NCBI RefSeq assembly: GCF_021043395.1
Contig: NZ_JAJNKE010000014.1
Span: forward strand, 22,029-86,028
DNA: 64,000 nt
Source: Clostridium guangxiense
GTDB lineage: Bacteria > Bacillota > Clostridia > Clostridiales > Clostridiaceae
Direction: 5' to 3'
The notes beneath the pieces were generated by a model, which worked only from the letters and a program-made list of their open reading frames with translations, searched no databases and was not told the origin of the DNA. A program made the translations under genes and the position numbers. Positions 8,281-17,747 of the stretch are shown here, piece after piece. Positions within the stretch are counted from its first letter, which is position 1. Each line of letters opens with the position of its first letter.

Positions 8281-9456
8281 ATGAAGAGATTATTTACATC
8301 TGAGTCTGTAACTGAAGGTCATCCAGATAAAATATGTGATCAAGTTTCAGATGCTGTATTAGATGCATTACTTGAAAAAGATAAAAATGCTAGAGTTGCT
8401 TGTGAAACAACTGTTACAACTGGAATTGTTAATGTAATGGGTGAAATATCAACTAACTGTTATGTCGATATTCCAAGTGTTGTGAGAAAGACTATAAGGG
8501 AAATAGGATATACAAGAGCTAAATATGGATTCGATTGTGATACGTGTGCTGTTGTTACATCTATAGATGAACAATCAAGTGATATTGCAATGGGAGTTGA
8601 TGAAGCATTAGAGGCTAAAAAAGGTGAAATGGATAAAATAGACGCAATAGGTGCTGGTGACCAAGGTATGATGTTTGGTTTTGCAACAAATGAAACACCA
8701 GAATATATGCCAATGCCAATAGCTCTTGCTCATAAGCTTGCCAAGAGACTTTCTGATGTAAGAAAAGATAACACTATAGATTATCTAAGACCAGATGGTA
8801 AAACTCAGGTTACTGTTGAATATGATGATAATAAACCTGTAAGAATTGATGCTGTAGTTGTATCGACGCAGCATAGCCCAAAAGCAACTCATGAACAAAT
8901 TGAAAAAGATGTTATTGAGAAAATTATAAAACCAGTGATACCTGCTGAGCTTCTAGATAAGGATACTAAATATTATATAAATCCTACGGGAAGATTTGTT
9001 ATTGGAGGACCTCAAGGCGATTCAGGACTTACTGGAAGAAAGATAATCGTTGATACTTACGGTGGATATGGTAGACATGGTGGTGGAGCTTTTTCAGGAA
9101 AAGACCCTACAAAAGTTGATAGATCTGCTGCTTATGCTGCAAGATGGGTAGCTAAGAATCTTGTGGCAGCAGGTGTTGCAGATAAGCTAGAAATTGAACT
9201 TGCATATGCAATAGGTGTTGCAAAGCCTGTTTCTATAGAAATTGATACTTTTGGAACAGGAAAAATTTCAGATGATAAAATAGTTGAAATAGTTCAAAAG
9301 GTTTTTGATTTAAGACCTGGAGCAATAATAAGGGATTTAGATCTTAGAAGACCTATATATAAGCAAGTAGCAGCTTATGGACATTTTGGAAGAACTGATA
9401 TTGATGTTCCTTGGGAAAAGTTAAATAAGGTTGAAGAAATAAAAAAATTATTTTAA
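8281..9456 (+). CDS. metK: S-adenosylmethionine synthetase MetK
   Basis: MetK makes S-adenosylmethionine from methionine and ATP in the cytoplasm. The 391-residue length is normal. Visible family motifs are GHPDKICDQ (about 14-22), [10 protein letters not shown], and [13 protein letters not shown] with the P-loop-like [16 protein letters not shown]. The ATG follows tagggaggaat. It is regulated by the SAM-I riboswitch just upstream and is probably monocistronic, as a palindrome and a terminator hairpin follow it. Confidence 0.98.
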   Translation: MKRLFTSESVTEGHPDKICDQVSDAVLDALLEKDKNARVACETTVTTGIVNVMGEISTNCYVDIPSVVRKTIREIGYTRAKYGFDCDTCAVVTSIDEQSSDIAMGVDEALEAKKGEMDKIDAIGAGDQGMMFGFATNETPEYMPMPIALAHKLAKRLSDVRKDNTIDYLRPDGKTQVTVEYDDNKPVRIDAVVVSTQHSPKATHEQIEKDVIEKIIKPVIPAELLDKDTKYYINPTGRFVIGGPQGDSGLTGRKIIVDTYGGYGRHGGGAFSGKDPTKVDRSAAYAARWVAKNLVAAGVADKLEIELAYAIGVAKPVSIEIDTFGTGKISDDKIVEIVQKVFDLRPGAIIRDLDLRRPIYKQVAAYGHFGRTDIDVPWEKLNKVEEIKKLF

Positions 9457-9464
9457 ATATGGTG

Positions 9465-9570
9465 TTATAGTGAAACTACTGTGAAATTTAAGCTATTTAT
9501 GTACCAAAATACCAATCTTCAAGGGATTATGGTGCACATATAGTTTGTAATTGAGCTAGTTTCACTGTAA
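9465..9570. repeat. Palindromic element, family D, copy 1
   Basis: The outer arms ttatagtgaaacta (9465-9478) and tagtttcactgtaa (9557-9570) pair. The centre holds a second stem built on gtaccaaaat and its partner before ggtgcaca. The same centre occurs at 17616-17712, and a centre-less version at 56847-56889. It sits directly after metK. Confidence 0.8.
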
Positions 9571-9610
9571 GCAAAACAATTTAAAAGTGTAAGAAAACTA
9601 ATGTTATGAT

Positions 9611-9672
9611 ATGCCATCTTGCGGTAGACAGTTAAAATAATAAAACTGTTTATTTCAAGAAAGGCATATTTT
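9611..9672 (+). terminator. Terminator downstream of metK
   Basis: The stem atatgccatctt pairs with aagaaaggcatat, with an inner acagtt/aactgt hairpin, then a run of seven T. The rest of the 9457-9798 gap is AT-rich leader of recD2 with no further gene. Confidence 0.75.
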
Positions 9673-9798
9673 TTTATGAAATTATAAAAGTGATGGTAAT
9701 TGAGAAAATTATGAAAAAACGTTATAATAGCTAAGTAGGGATATGATAGGAGTATCTCTTTTTTTAACTAAAGTACTTTAATAGTAAGGAGATTTAAT

Positions 9799-12018
9799 AT
9801 GGAAGAACTTCAGTGTGTGGTTGAGTCAATCGTATTTAAAAATGAAGAAAATGGTTATGTGGTTGCAATAACCGAAGATGAAAATTCTAAGAAAATAACC
9901 ATAACTGGATGTATACCATATATAATGGAAGGACAATCACTTAAAATTTCAGGAGAATGGACTGTTCATCCACAATTTGGTCAACAATTTAAGGTAGAAA
10001 AATGCGATGAAATTTTACCAAATTCACTAGTTGGAATTGAAAAATATTTAGCATCAGGAGTTATTTCAGGTATAGGGCCTGTAACAGCAAAAAAAATAGT
10101 TGATAAGTTTGGTGACAAAACACTTGAGGTACTTGACAATGACGTATATAGGTTAAGGGAGATTGATGGTATAGGAGACAAAAAAATAGAACTTATATAT
10201 GAATCTTATTCTCAACAAAGAGAAATAAGAAATATAATGATATTTCTTCAAACCTATGGAGTTACTCCAAATCAGTGTGTAAAAATATACAAAAAATATA
10301 AATCAAAAGCTATAGAAGTGGTTAAAGAGAATCCATACATACTTACGGACACAATAGCAGGGATTGGATTTAAGACTGCGGATAAAATTGCTAGGAGTCT
10401 TGGAATAGAAGCAAACTCTCCTTTTAGAATTCAAAGCGGTATAACTTATGTAGTTAATGAATTTTGTGCAATGGGTAATACATATATGCCAATAGAAGAT
10501 TTAATAAAAAAGTCTATAGAAATACTTCAAGTTCGTAAGGATGAAATTGAAAAAGGGATATATGAATGTACTCTTTCTCAAAAGTTAAAAGTGGAAATTA
10601 TAAATAAAGAAAATTGTGTTTATACAATGCCATATTATTATAGTGAACTTGGAGTTACAAGAAAAATAATAACTCTTGCTTATGATAAATACAAAGAACT
10701 TGATGTAGATATAAATTCTGAAATAGAAAAGTTTCAAAAGGAAAATAACATAGAATTTGCAGCATCACAAAAAGAGGCAATAGAAGGAGCAATTAAAAAT
10801 GGGTTTGAAATTATAACAGGAGGACCTGGAACGGGAAAAACAACTATAATAAGGTGCATAACATCAATATTTGAAGAATTATCGATGAAGGTATTTATGG
10901 CAGCACCAACTGGGAGAGCTGCAAAAAGAATGTCAGAGGCTACAGGCAGTGAAGCGAGGACTATTCATAGAATGCTAGAGCTTGGGTATGAAGATGAAGA
11001 ATTATTTGAAAAACCAGATGAGTCTATATTACAATGTGATGTGATTATAATAGATGAGGCTTCAATGATAGATATAATGCTTATGCATAGTTTACTCAAA
11101 GCTATAGGACTTGGTACCAGGCTTATTATAGTAGGCGATGTTGATCAACTTCCATCAGTTGGTCCTGGTAATGTTTTGAGGGATTTAATAGAAAGCAATT
11201 GTGTTAAGGTATTTAAGCTTAAAGAAATATTTAGGCAGGCTAAAGAAAGTATGATTATAGTGAATGCTCATAAAATAAATAATGGAGAAATGCCAATACT
11301 AAATAAAAAAGATAATGATTTTTATTTTATAAGTGAAGAAAAGCATGACATAATATTAAATACTATATTAAGCTTAACCTGTCAGAGGCTTCCTAAGTAT
11401 AATAGAAGTTGGGATAGCATAAAAGATATACAAATAATTACTCCTATGAAAAAAGGAACTTTGGGCGTCATTAATATGAATAATAATCTTCAAAATGTTT
11501 TAAATCCCAAAGATAAGTTAAAAAAAGAAATTAAATACAGAGATGTTATTTTTAGAGTAGGTGACAAGGTTATGCAAAATAAAAATAACTATATGCTTAA
11601 ATGGAAAAGGATAAAAGGAGAAGGAGAAAAAGAAGGAGAGGGCGTATTTAATGGAGATATAGGCTTTGTCTATGATATAGATGAAGACAGCAATTTGATA
11701 GTATTGTTTGATGATGAGAGGGAAGTTGTATATGAAAAACTTAACCTTGATGAATTATCGCTTGCCTATGCTGTAACTATTCATAAAAGCCAAGGAAGTG
11801 AATTCCCAGTTGTGATTATGCCAGCATTTGTTGGACCACCACTTCTTATGAATAGAAATCTTTTGTACACAGCAATTACGAGGGCAAAACAGTTTGTTGT
11901 TATTGTTGGACAGAAGAAAGCTGTTCAGTTTATGATAAACAATAACAGGAGTTTTAAAAGGTATTCTGGGCTTGAATGGAGAATAAGTGAAGTGTTGAAT
12001 GGAGAAGAGAAAAATTAA
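9799..12018 (+). CDS. recD2: RecD2-type ATP-dependent DNA helicase
   Basis: This is a 5'-3' superfamily 1B helicase of the stand-alone RecD2 type, implicated in DNA repair and replication-fork maintenance. The 739-residue product has an N-terminal OB-like/HhH region (GIGPVTAKKIVDKFG, GIGDKKIELIYESY), Walker A GGPGTGKTT (about 341-349), Walker B VIIIDEASMID, GDVDQLPSVGPG, and the C-terminal UvrD-like motif TIHKSQGSEF with TAITRAK. The long N-terminal region separates it from RecBCD-type RecD. The ATG follows gtaaggagat. A degenerate comFA-like gene follows after 54 bases. Confidence 0.95.
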   Translation: MEELQCVVESIVFKNEENGYVVAITEDENSKKITITGCIPYIMEGQSLKISGEWTVHPQFGQQFKVEKCDEILPNSLVGIEKYLASGVISGIGPVTAKKIVDKFGDKTLEVLDNDVYRLREIDGIGDKKIELIYESYSQQREIRNIMIFLQTYGVTPNQCVKIYKKYKSKAIEVVKENPYILTDTIAGIGFKTADKIARSLGIEANSPFRIQSGITYVVNEFCAMGNTYMPIEDLIKKSIEILQVRKDEIEKGIYECTLSQKLKVEIINKENCVYTMPYYYSELGVTRKIITLAYDKYKELDVDINSEIEKFQKENNIEFAASQKEAIEGAIKNGFEIITGGPGTGKTTIIRCITSIFEELSMKVFMAAPTGRAAKRMSEATGSEARTIHRMLELGYEDEELFEKPDESILQCDVIIIDEASMIDIMLMHSLLKAIGLGTRLIIVGDVDQLPSVGPGNVLRDLIESNCVKVFKLKEIFRQAKESMIIVNAHKINNGEMPILNKKDNDFYFISEEKHDIILNTILSLTCQRLPKYNRSWDSIKDIQIITPMKKGTLGVINMNNNLQNVLNPKDKLKKEIKYRDVIFRVGDKVMQNKNNYMLKWKRIKGEGEKEGEGVFNGDIGFVYDIDEDSNLIVLFDDEREVVYEKLNLDELSLAYAVTIHKSQGSEFPVVIMPAFVGPPLLMNRNLLYTAITRAKQFVVIVGQKKAVQFMINNNRSFKRYSGLEWRISEVLNGEEKN

Positions 12019-12072
12019 GACTATGATTTAAAATAAAACCTAAATTAATTATTATTTGGAAGGAAAGTTTTT

Positions 12073-13068
12073 ATGAGTAAAGTTGAAAAATATGAAAATA
12101 TAATAAATCATATACTTAACTGGAATTTCGGAAAAGAAAAATATCTTAACGTTGTTTCTCCGCCTTATAATACCTGTGAAATTTTTTTAGAACTAATCAT
12201 TGAAAATGTAAAAAACGGTAAAAAAGTATTGTATATTACTCAAGAAAATGATGGAAATATAGAAATTTTAAAATTAATAAAAGATAAAACCCTACTCAAA
12301 GGATACTCGTATTATAGGGGTAAAAAGATATATGAAGATTCTAAAATTATTGTGTGTAATTATCAGAATGCGTTTTACTTGGATTTAAAATTTGATATTA
12401 TTATTTATGATGATATAGGAAGTTTGCCGCAATATGGTAAAATTGAAATTATAGAACTTTTAGATAGCTTAAAGGATGATAATTGTAAGGTTGTGGTATA
12501 TTCAATCGAAAGTGTGTTTGATAATTGTAGAACAGTATATATATCAGCAAGAAGTGATATGCTTCCTATGGTTGAGCCTAAAATTATAACTACAGGGGTA
12601 AATATAAATAAAGATATGCCATTTGTAGTGTTTGAATATCTTAAGTGGTTTATAAATATAAAAAACAATGTGATAATACCAGTTTTAGATGAAAATATGA
12701 TGATAAATTTATTTGGATATTTGACATATTTAAAATTAGGAATTGGTAAAAGGATTTTATTGTATAGGAGAGGTAGTAGTCCTAAAAATGTATTAAATAA
12801 AGTTAATGGGGCTATAATTATAACTAATGATTTTGAAAAAGTTTGTGAATATATACAAAATATAAATATTGCAGTTTATTTTTATGAGCAAAATAAATTT
12901 GATTATAAATCACTTGTATATTTTTGTGGAAGGTTAAAGGGAGGATATAAAAAGAAAGGAGAAGTTATATTTATAACCAATAAGGAGAATAAGGAAATAG
13001 AAAAGGCTAAAAATATAACTAGGAATTTCAATAAATCAGCATGGGAAGAAGGATTATTTTTTATATAG
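12073..13068 (+). CDS. Degenerate ComFA-like protein
   Basis: The C-terminal about 60 residues resemble the end of ComFA, the DNA-uptake helicase: a QIAGRVGR-like segment reads YFCGRLKGG, then GEVIFIT and an EI..A..I..N..A pattern. A Walker B-like strand IIIYDDIG lies near residue 114. A Walker A motif, the DEAD box and the N-terminal zinc finger of ComFA are missing, and the protein is about 100 residues short. It overlaps comFC by 28 bases, the normal comFA-comFC pairing. I infer a decayed or repurposed ComFA without helicase activity. The ATG follows tggaaggaaag. Confidence 0.6.
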   Translation: MSKVEKYENIINHILNWNFGKEKYLNVVSPPYNTCEIFLELIIENVKNGKKVLYITQENDGNIEILKLIKDKTLLKGYSYYRGKKIYEDSKIIVCNYQNAFYLDLKFDIIIYDDIGSLPQYGKIEIIELLDSLKDDNCKVVVYSIESVFDNCRTVYISARSDMLPMVEPKIITTGVNINKDMPFVVFEYLKWFINIKNNVIIPVLDENMMINLFGYLTYLKLGIGKRILLYRRGSSPKNVLNKVNGAIIITNDFEKVCEYIQNINIAVYFYEQNKFDYKSLVYFCGRLKGGYKKKGEVIFITNKENKEIEKAKNITRNFNKSAWEEGLFFI

Positions 13069-13721
13069 AATATTTATTGGATTGTTTTTTTAGTGTGCTC
13101 TATAGCAGGGATTACAAATGTGTTTTATGTGGGGAGAAAATATTTGATGAAAAACTTTTATGTAATTCATGTTTTAAAAATATAAGTTTGTGTAAAAACG
13201 AATTTTATATAGAGAAAAAAAACTTGCGTATAAAGTTTTATAGTGTTGCATATTATTCAAAAAGTATAAAGGAAATGATTATAAAGCTAAAATATAGGAG
13301 AGATTTTCTGTGCGGCGAAGCACTAGGAAGCCTTATGTATGATTTCATTATGAAAAATAATATAAAATTCGATGAAATAACTTTCGTTCCTATGGAAAAG
13401 AATGATTTGAAAAGAAGAGGATATAATCAAAGTAAGCTGCTTGCAAAAGAAATTTCCAAAAGGACTAATTTGCCCGTAAAAGAATATCTAGCAAAGAACA
13501 AAAAAACAAGTGATCAAATTGGACTTAACGGAAAAATGAGATGGGAAAACTTATCTAAGGCCTTTACAACATGCAATACAAAAACTATAGCAAATAAGAA
13601 CCTTATTCTGGTTGATGATGTTTTTACTACAGGTGCTACTGGATTTTTTTGTGCAAAAAATTTGATTTTTAGTGGAGCAAAATGTGTTATTGTATTGACT
13701 GCGGCAAAAAGTAGTATATAA
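13041..13721 (+). CDS. comFC: ComF/ComFC-family phosphoribosyltransferase-like protein
   Basis: The 226-residue protein has an N-terminal four-cysteine zinc site (CVLCG, CNSC, about residues 28-52) and a C-terminal PRPP-binding motif LVDDVFTTGAT. ComFC is needed for natural transformation in several bacteria, as a late competence protein linked to uptake of single-stranded DNA. The start lies inside the preceding ComFA-like gene, which implies translational coupling; a start slightly further in is possible. The stop codon is part of the -10 box of the raiA RNA promoter, so comFC ends exactly where the next transcript begins. Confidence 0.88.
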   Translation: MGRRIIFYIEYLLDCFFSVLYSRDYKCVLCGEKIFDEKLLCNSCFKNISLCKNEFYIEKKNLRIKFYSVAYYSKSIKEMIIKLKYRRDFLCGEALGSLMYDFIMKNNIKFDEITFVPMEKNDLKRRGYNQSKLLAKEISKRTNLPVKEYLAKNKKTSDQIGLNGKMRWENLSKAFTTCNTKTIANKNLILVDDVFTTGATGFFCAKNLIFSGAKCVIVLTAAKSSI

Positions 13722-13722
13722 T
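13695..13722 (+). promoter_or_regulatory. Sigma-A promoter of raiA RNA inside comFC
   Basis: TTGACT at 13695-13700 and TATAAT at 13717-13722 are 16 bases apart. The -10 box contains the comFC stop codon (13719-13721). Expected initiation is near 13729-13731, at the 5' strand of the raiA RNA P1 helix. Confidence 0.8.
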
Positions 13723-13730
13723 ATTAGTAT

Positions 13731-13949
13731 ATATTAAGTTAGGTTTGTGGTTGAAAGTCGATGCTAGTCGCAGGCAAAGCGATCCACGTAAATTAAACAA
13801 AGTTTTAATGAGCATGGTGCGGTTTAGAAGTAAGTCCTGCCGTTTAAGTACGAGAGAATTAGTAGTGAGAGGATAGTACCGGGTAGCGAAAGTTCCAGCA
13901 GGCGAGTGTGGGGTCAAAGACCAGGTCAACTAACTTAATGTATTTTTTT
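13731..13949 (+). ncRNA. raiA-motif noncoding RNA
   Basis: A GC-richer island of about 210 bases lies in AT-rich surroundings just upstream of hpf (also called raiA), the position that gave this RNA class its name. The ends pair: 13734-13742 (ttaagttag) with 13930-13938 (ctaacttaa). Conserved-looking blocks include cgagagaattagtagtgagagg, which I give as positions 13851-13872, and ccgggtagcgaaagttcc. The motif is widespread in clostridia and actinobacteria, and loss of it in C. acetobutylicum has been reported to affect sporulation and aggregation. It has its own promoter, and U7 directly after P1 (13943-13949) could end the transcript. Confidence 0.87.
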
Positions 13950-13964
13950 GCATTTCAAGCGGAT

Positions 13965-14010
13965 GAACATATATAGTTTGGGGTAAATTCAATCTATATA
14001 TGTTTTTTTA
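13965..14010 (+). terminator. Terminator between raiA RNA and hpf
   Basis: Stem gaacatatatag pairs with ctatatatgttt, followed by seven T. It makes the raiA RNA a separate transcript from hpf. The AT-rich 14011-14245 that follows must hold the hpf promoter, but I see no clear -35/-10 pair. Confidence 0.85.
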
Positions 14011-14245
14011 TACTCCATGAAGATAATATGAGGTACTTAAATAAATCTTAAATATGTAATAATATGTATTTATATAGTAAACGTTTAAAATCGCATGAAA
14101 TATTAAGTAAGAATAATATAAATTTATATAATATTTAGTCAATTTATTATATTTTTCTTGTTTTAATTTATTAAAAATAGTAAAATATAATTACATAAAG
14201 AAACCAAAGTAATTATTATATTGGTGTTAGAGAGGGGCTGGAATT

Positions 14246-14776
14246 ATGAAAATAATAGTTAGTGGCAGAAATGTTGAAGTGACAAATGGTTTGAGACAAT
14301 ATGTGGAGAAGAAGCTATCTAAAATGGAGAAGTACTTTAAACCAGAAGTTGAAGCTCATGTAACTTTTAGTGTACAAAAGAACAGACAAATTGTTGAAGT
14401 TACAATTCCATTCAATGGAGTAATATTAAGAGGAGAAGAATCCAACGATGATATGTATGCTTCTATAGATATTGTTTCAGATAAACTTGAAAGACAAGTG
14501 AGAAAGCAAAAAACAAAATTAGAAAGAAGAAAATATGGAGACTCACTTAGATTTCAAGATATTCCAGATATAAGCTCTAAAGAAAAAGAAGAAGAACCTA
14601 AAATAGTAAAAACTAAAAGATTTGCAATAAAGCCAATGTCTGAGGAAGAAGCAGTATTAGAAATGGAGTTACTAGGACACAATTTCTTTGTATTTCAAAA
14701 TGCAGATTCTAACGAAGTTAATGTAGTATATAAACGAAAAGATGGAAACTTTGGTCTTATTGAACCAGAATTTTAA
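14246..14776 (+). CDS. hpf: Long-form ribosome hibernation promoting factor HPF (RaiA/YvyD)
   Basis: The 176-residue product is the long HPF type. Residues 1 to about 100 form the ribosome-binding YfiA domain (MKIIVSGRNVEVTNGLRQYV at the start), and about 120-176 form the C-terminal dimerisation domain (KTKRFAIKPMSEEEAVLEME). It binds the 30S subunit at the mRNA/tRNA site in stationary phase and joins two ribosomes into inactive 100S dimers. The ATG follows gagaggggctgg. It stands alone, bounded by terminators on both sides. Confidence 0.96.
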   Translation: MKIIVSGRNVEVTNGLRQYVEKKLSKMEKYFKPEVEAHVTFSVQKNRQIVEVTIPFNGVILRGEESNDDMYASIDIVSDKLERQVRKQKTKLERRKYGDSLRFQDIPDISSKEKEEEPKIVKTKRFAIKPMSEEEAVLEMELLGHNFFVFQNADSNEVNVVYKRKDGNFGLIEPEF

Positions 14777-14788
14777 ATTGTAAAACAT

Positions 14789-14822
14789 AAAGGGGCAAAA
14801 TGATGATTTTGCTCCTTTTTCA
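14789..14822 (+). terminator. Terminator after hpf
   Basis: Stem aaaggggcaaaa pairs with ttttgctccttt, followed by a T run. Confidence 0.85.
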
Positions 14823-14890
14823 TGATAATATAATTAAATTTGCTTTTTATTTAGATTAAGTTAAAAATACTTTATTTTACATACTAAAAG

Positions 14891-14919
14891 TTGAATGATT
14901 ATAGATTAAATGATATAAT
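14891..14919 (+). promoter_or_regulatory. Sigma-A promoter of secA
   Basis: TTGAAT (14891-14896) and TATAAT (14914-14919) are 17 bases apart, about 130 bases before the secA start. Confidence 0.65.
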
Positions 14920-15050
14920 CTATAGGGTATAATATGAATAGTATAACTTTGGTGTATATTATATAATGCATTAAGAGCTTTAGGGTATTTAATCTATGCT
15001 TTATGTGTTATATTTTTATAAAATATATATTTGTAGTGAGGATGAATGCG

Positions 15051-17561
15051 ATGGGATTGCTTAATAAAATATTTGGTACATATAGTGAGAGGGAAGTAAA
15101 GAGAATTATACCTATAGTTGATCAGATAGAAAAACTTGATAGTACCATGCAAGCTTTAAGTGAGGATGAACTTAAGGCTAAAACTGCTGAATTTAAGCAG
15201 AGACTTCAAAATGGAGAAACTCTTGATGATATATTAGTAGAGGCTTTTGCTGTAGTAAGAGAAGCGTCTTCAAGAGTTCTAGGACTTAAACACTTTAGAG
15301 AACAGCTTATAGGAGGAGTAGTTCTTCATCAGGGAAGAATTTCAGAAATGAAAACTGGTGAAGGAAAAACATTAGTTGCTACACTTCCTTCATATTTGAA
15401 TGCTTTAACAGGAAAAGGTGTTCATGTAGTTACTGTAAATGACTACTTGGCAACGAGAGATATGGAGTGGATGGGAAGAGTATATAGATTTCTAGGTCTT
15501 ACTACTGGTGTAATAGTTCATGATTTAAACCAGCAGCAAAGGCAGGATGCCTATAATGCGGATATAACATATGGTACAAATAATGAGTTTGGTTTTGATT
15601 ATTTAAGAGATAACATGGTTATATATAAGGAAGAAAGAGTTCAAAGAAAGCTTAATTATTGTATAGTTGATGAAGTTGACTCAATACTTATAGATGAAGC
15701 TAGAACACCACTTATAATTTCAGGAGAGGGTGAAAAATCAACTGAATTTTATAGAGTTGCAGACAATTTTGCTAAAATGCTAAAAAAAGAAGACGACTTT
15801 ACTATAGATGAAAAAACAAATTCAGCTATATTAACAGAAGTTGGAGTTGAAAAAGCTGAAAAATATTTTCACCTTGATAACTATGCAGACCCATCAAATA
15901 TGGAAATACAACATCATGTTGCTCAAGCATTAAAAGCCAATGCACTTATGAAAAAAGATAAAGATTACATGGTTAAAGATGGAGAAGTTATTATAGTTGA
16001 TGAATTTACTGGAAGACTTATGGAAGGAAGAAGATACAGTGACGGTCTTCACCAGGCTATTGAGGCTAAAGAAGCAGTAAAAGTTCAAAAAGAATCAAAA
16101 ACGCTTGCAACAATAACTTTCCAAAATTACTTTAGAATATATGATAAGCTTTCAGGAATGACTGGTACAGCACTTACAGAAGAAAATGAATTTAGAGAAA
16201 TATATGGTCTTGATGTTGTTGTAATTCCTACACACAGACCAGTTCAAAGAAAGGATTCGCCTGATCTTATCTATAAGACTGAAAAGGCAAAATTTGATGC
16301 TGTAGTTGAGGATATAGCCGAAACGCATACAAAAGGTCAACCAGTTCTTGTAGGAACTGTAAGTATTGAAAAATCAGAACTTCTTTCAGATTTGCTTAAG
16401 AAAAAGAGAATTCCACATCAAGTTTTAAATGCGAAATACCATGAACAAGAAGCTGAAATAATATCTCATGCTGGAGAAAAAGGCATGGTTACCATTGCTA
16501 CAAATATGGCAGGACGTGGTACTGATATTAAACTTGGAGATGGAGTTGTAGAACTTGGCGGACTCAAAATAATAGGTACTGAAAGACATGAATCAAGACG
16601 TATAGATAACCAACTTAGAGGTCGTTCAGGTCGTCAGGGAGATCCAGGATTTTCAAGATTTTATGTATCCCTTGAAGACGATCTTATGAGAATTTTTGGA
16701 TCAGATAAACTTAAGTCTATGGTTGATAAGTTAGGTCTTGGTGATGATGAAGCCATTGAAAGCAAGATGGTAAGTTCCGCTATAGAAAATGCTCAAAAGA
16801 AAGTTGAAGGAAATAACTTTGATATAAGAAAAACTCTTCTTCAGTATGATGACGTAATGAATCAGCAGAGAGAAATTATATACAAACAAAGATCTGAAGT
16901 CCTCGAGGGAGAGGACATGAAAGATCAGGTACAGAATATGATAAGAGATATAGTTTCTAATTCTGTTGATGCTCATATAACAGGACTAGAAGAAAATTTG
17001 GAAGAAGATATACAAAATCTCTTAAATTATCTTTACGATATATATCTCCCTAAGAATGCAGTTACAGTGGATGAACTTAAAGTTCTTTCAAATGACGAAA
17101 TAAAAGAAAAACTTCTTGGTATAGCAAAGGATTTATATGTTAAGAAGGAAGAAGAATTCTCAAGTGAACAAATGAGAGAAATAGAAAGAGTAATACTTCT
17201 TAGAATTGTTGATACTAAGTGGATGGATCACATTGATAGTATGGAACATTTAAAACAAGGAATAGGACTTAGAGCATATAGACAGCAGGATCCTGTTCAG
17301 GCATATCAAATGGAAGGAAGCGATATGTTTGATGAGATGATAGCAAATATTCAGGTAGAAACTGTAAAATACTTATTCCATGTTGAAATAGAAAGAAGAC
17401 CTGAAAGAGAAAGAGTAAATCAAGAAGTTACAACAAATTATGAGTCTGAAAATGTTGTTAAAAAGCCTGTTAGAAGAAAAGAGAAGAAAATAGGAAGAAA
17501 TGATCTTTGTCCTTGCGGTTCTGGTAAAAAATATAAAGATTGCTGCGGTAGAAGAGCATAA
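15051..17561 (+). CDS. secA: Preprotein translocase ATPase SecA
   Basis: SecA is the motor that pushes unfolded preproteins through SecYEG at the membrane. The chosen start gives 836 residues. Visible parts are Walker A ([11 protein letters not shown]), the DEVD motif ([15 protein letters not shown]), helicase motif VI ([11 protein letters not shown]), the long helical scaffold, and the C-terminal SecB/lipid zinc finger [13 protein letters not shown]. The reading frame opens at 15003, but only the ATG at 15051 has a spaced ribosome binding site (agtgagg, 15035-15041). A hairpin follows before prfB. Confidence 0.97.
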   Translation: MGLLNKIFGTYSEREVKRIIPIVDQIEKLDSTMQALSEDELKAKTAEFKQRLQNGETLDDILVEAFAVVREASSRVLGLKHFREQLIGGVVLHQGRISEMKTGEGKTLVATLPSYLNALTGKGVHVVTVNDYLATRDMEWMGRVYRFLGLTTGVIVHDLNQQQRQDAYNADITYGTNNEFGFDYLRDNMVIYKEERVQRKLNYCIVDEVDSILIDEARTPLIISGEGEKSTEFYRVADNFAKMLKKEDDFTIDEKTNSAILTEVGVEKAEKYFHLDNYADPSNMEIQHHVAQALKANALMKKDKDYMVKDGEVIIVDEFTGRLMEGRRYSDGLHQAIEAKEAVKVQKESKTLATITFQNYFRIYDKLSGMTGTALTEENEFREIYGLDVVVIPTHRPVQRKDSPDLIYKTEKAKFDAVVEDIAETHTKGQPVLVGTVSIEKSELLSDLLKKKRIPHQVLNAKYHEQEAEIISHAGEKGMVTIATNMAGRGTDIKLGDGVVELGGLKIIGTERHESRRIDNQLRGRSGRQGDPGFSRFYVSLEDDLMRIFGSDKLKSMVDKLGLGDDEAIESKMVSSAIENAQKKVEGNNFDIRKTLLQYDDVMNQQREIIYKQRSEVLEGEDMKDQVQNMIRDIVSNSVDAHITGLEENLEEDIQNLLNYLYDIYLPKNAVTVDELKVLSNDEIKEKLLGIAKDLYVKKEEEFSSEQMREIERVILLRIVDTKWMDHIDSMEHLKQGIGLRAYRQQDPVQAYQMEGSDMFDEMIANIQVETVKYLFHVEIERRPERERVNQEVTTNYESENVVKKPVRRKEKKIGRNDLCPCGSGKKYKDCCGRRA

Positions 17562-17571
17562 AATTTGTATA

Positions 17572-17613
17572 AGAAAAGGTCTGTTTCAAAATGAGGCAGT
17601 CTTTTCTATTTTT
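17572..17613 (+). terminator. Terminator after secA
   Basis: Stem agaaaag (17572-17578) pairs with cttttct (17601-17607), followed by attttt. Confidence 0.65.
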
Positions 17614-17615
17614 AA

Positions 17616-17712
17616 AGATAAACCACCTTGAAACTTAAAATTTATTTGTACCAAAATGCCGTCTTCTGGGCATTTTGGTGCACATGAATTTTAATAGTTG
17701 AAACAGTTTATC
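17616..17712. repeat. Palindromic element, family D, copy 2
   Basis: Outer arms agataaac (17616-17623) and gtttatct (17705-17712) pair, continuing through gaaacttaaaattta to an inner stem ccaaaatgcc/gggcattttgg. Relative to copy 1, two outer base pairs are changed on both strands (T-A to A-T, G-C to T-A). It lies just before the prfB ribosome binding site. Confidence 0.8.
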
Positions 17713-17747
17713 TACAATAAAAAATATGTAGCGGAAGGGTGATTAAA

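Noticed and set aside
13687-13929. Reverse-strand open frame over raiA RNA
   Set aside because: Antisense to a structured RNA; no ribosome binding site.
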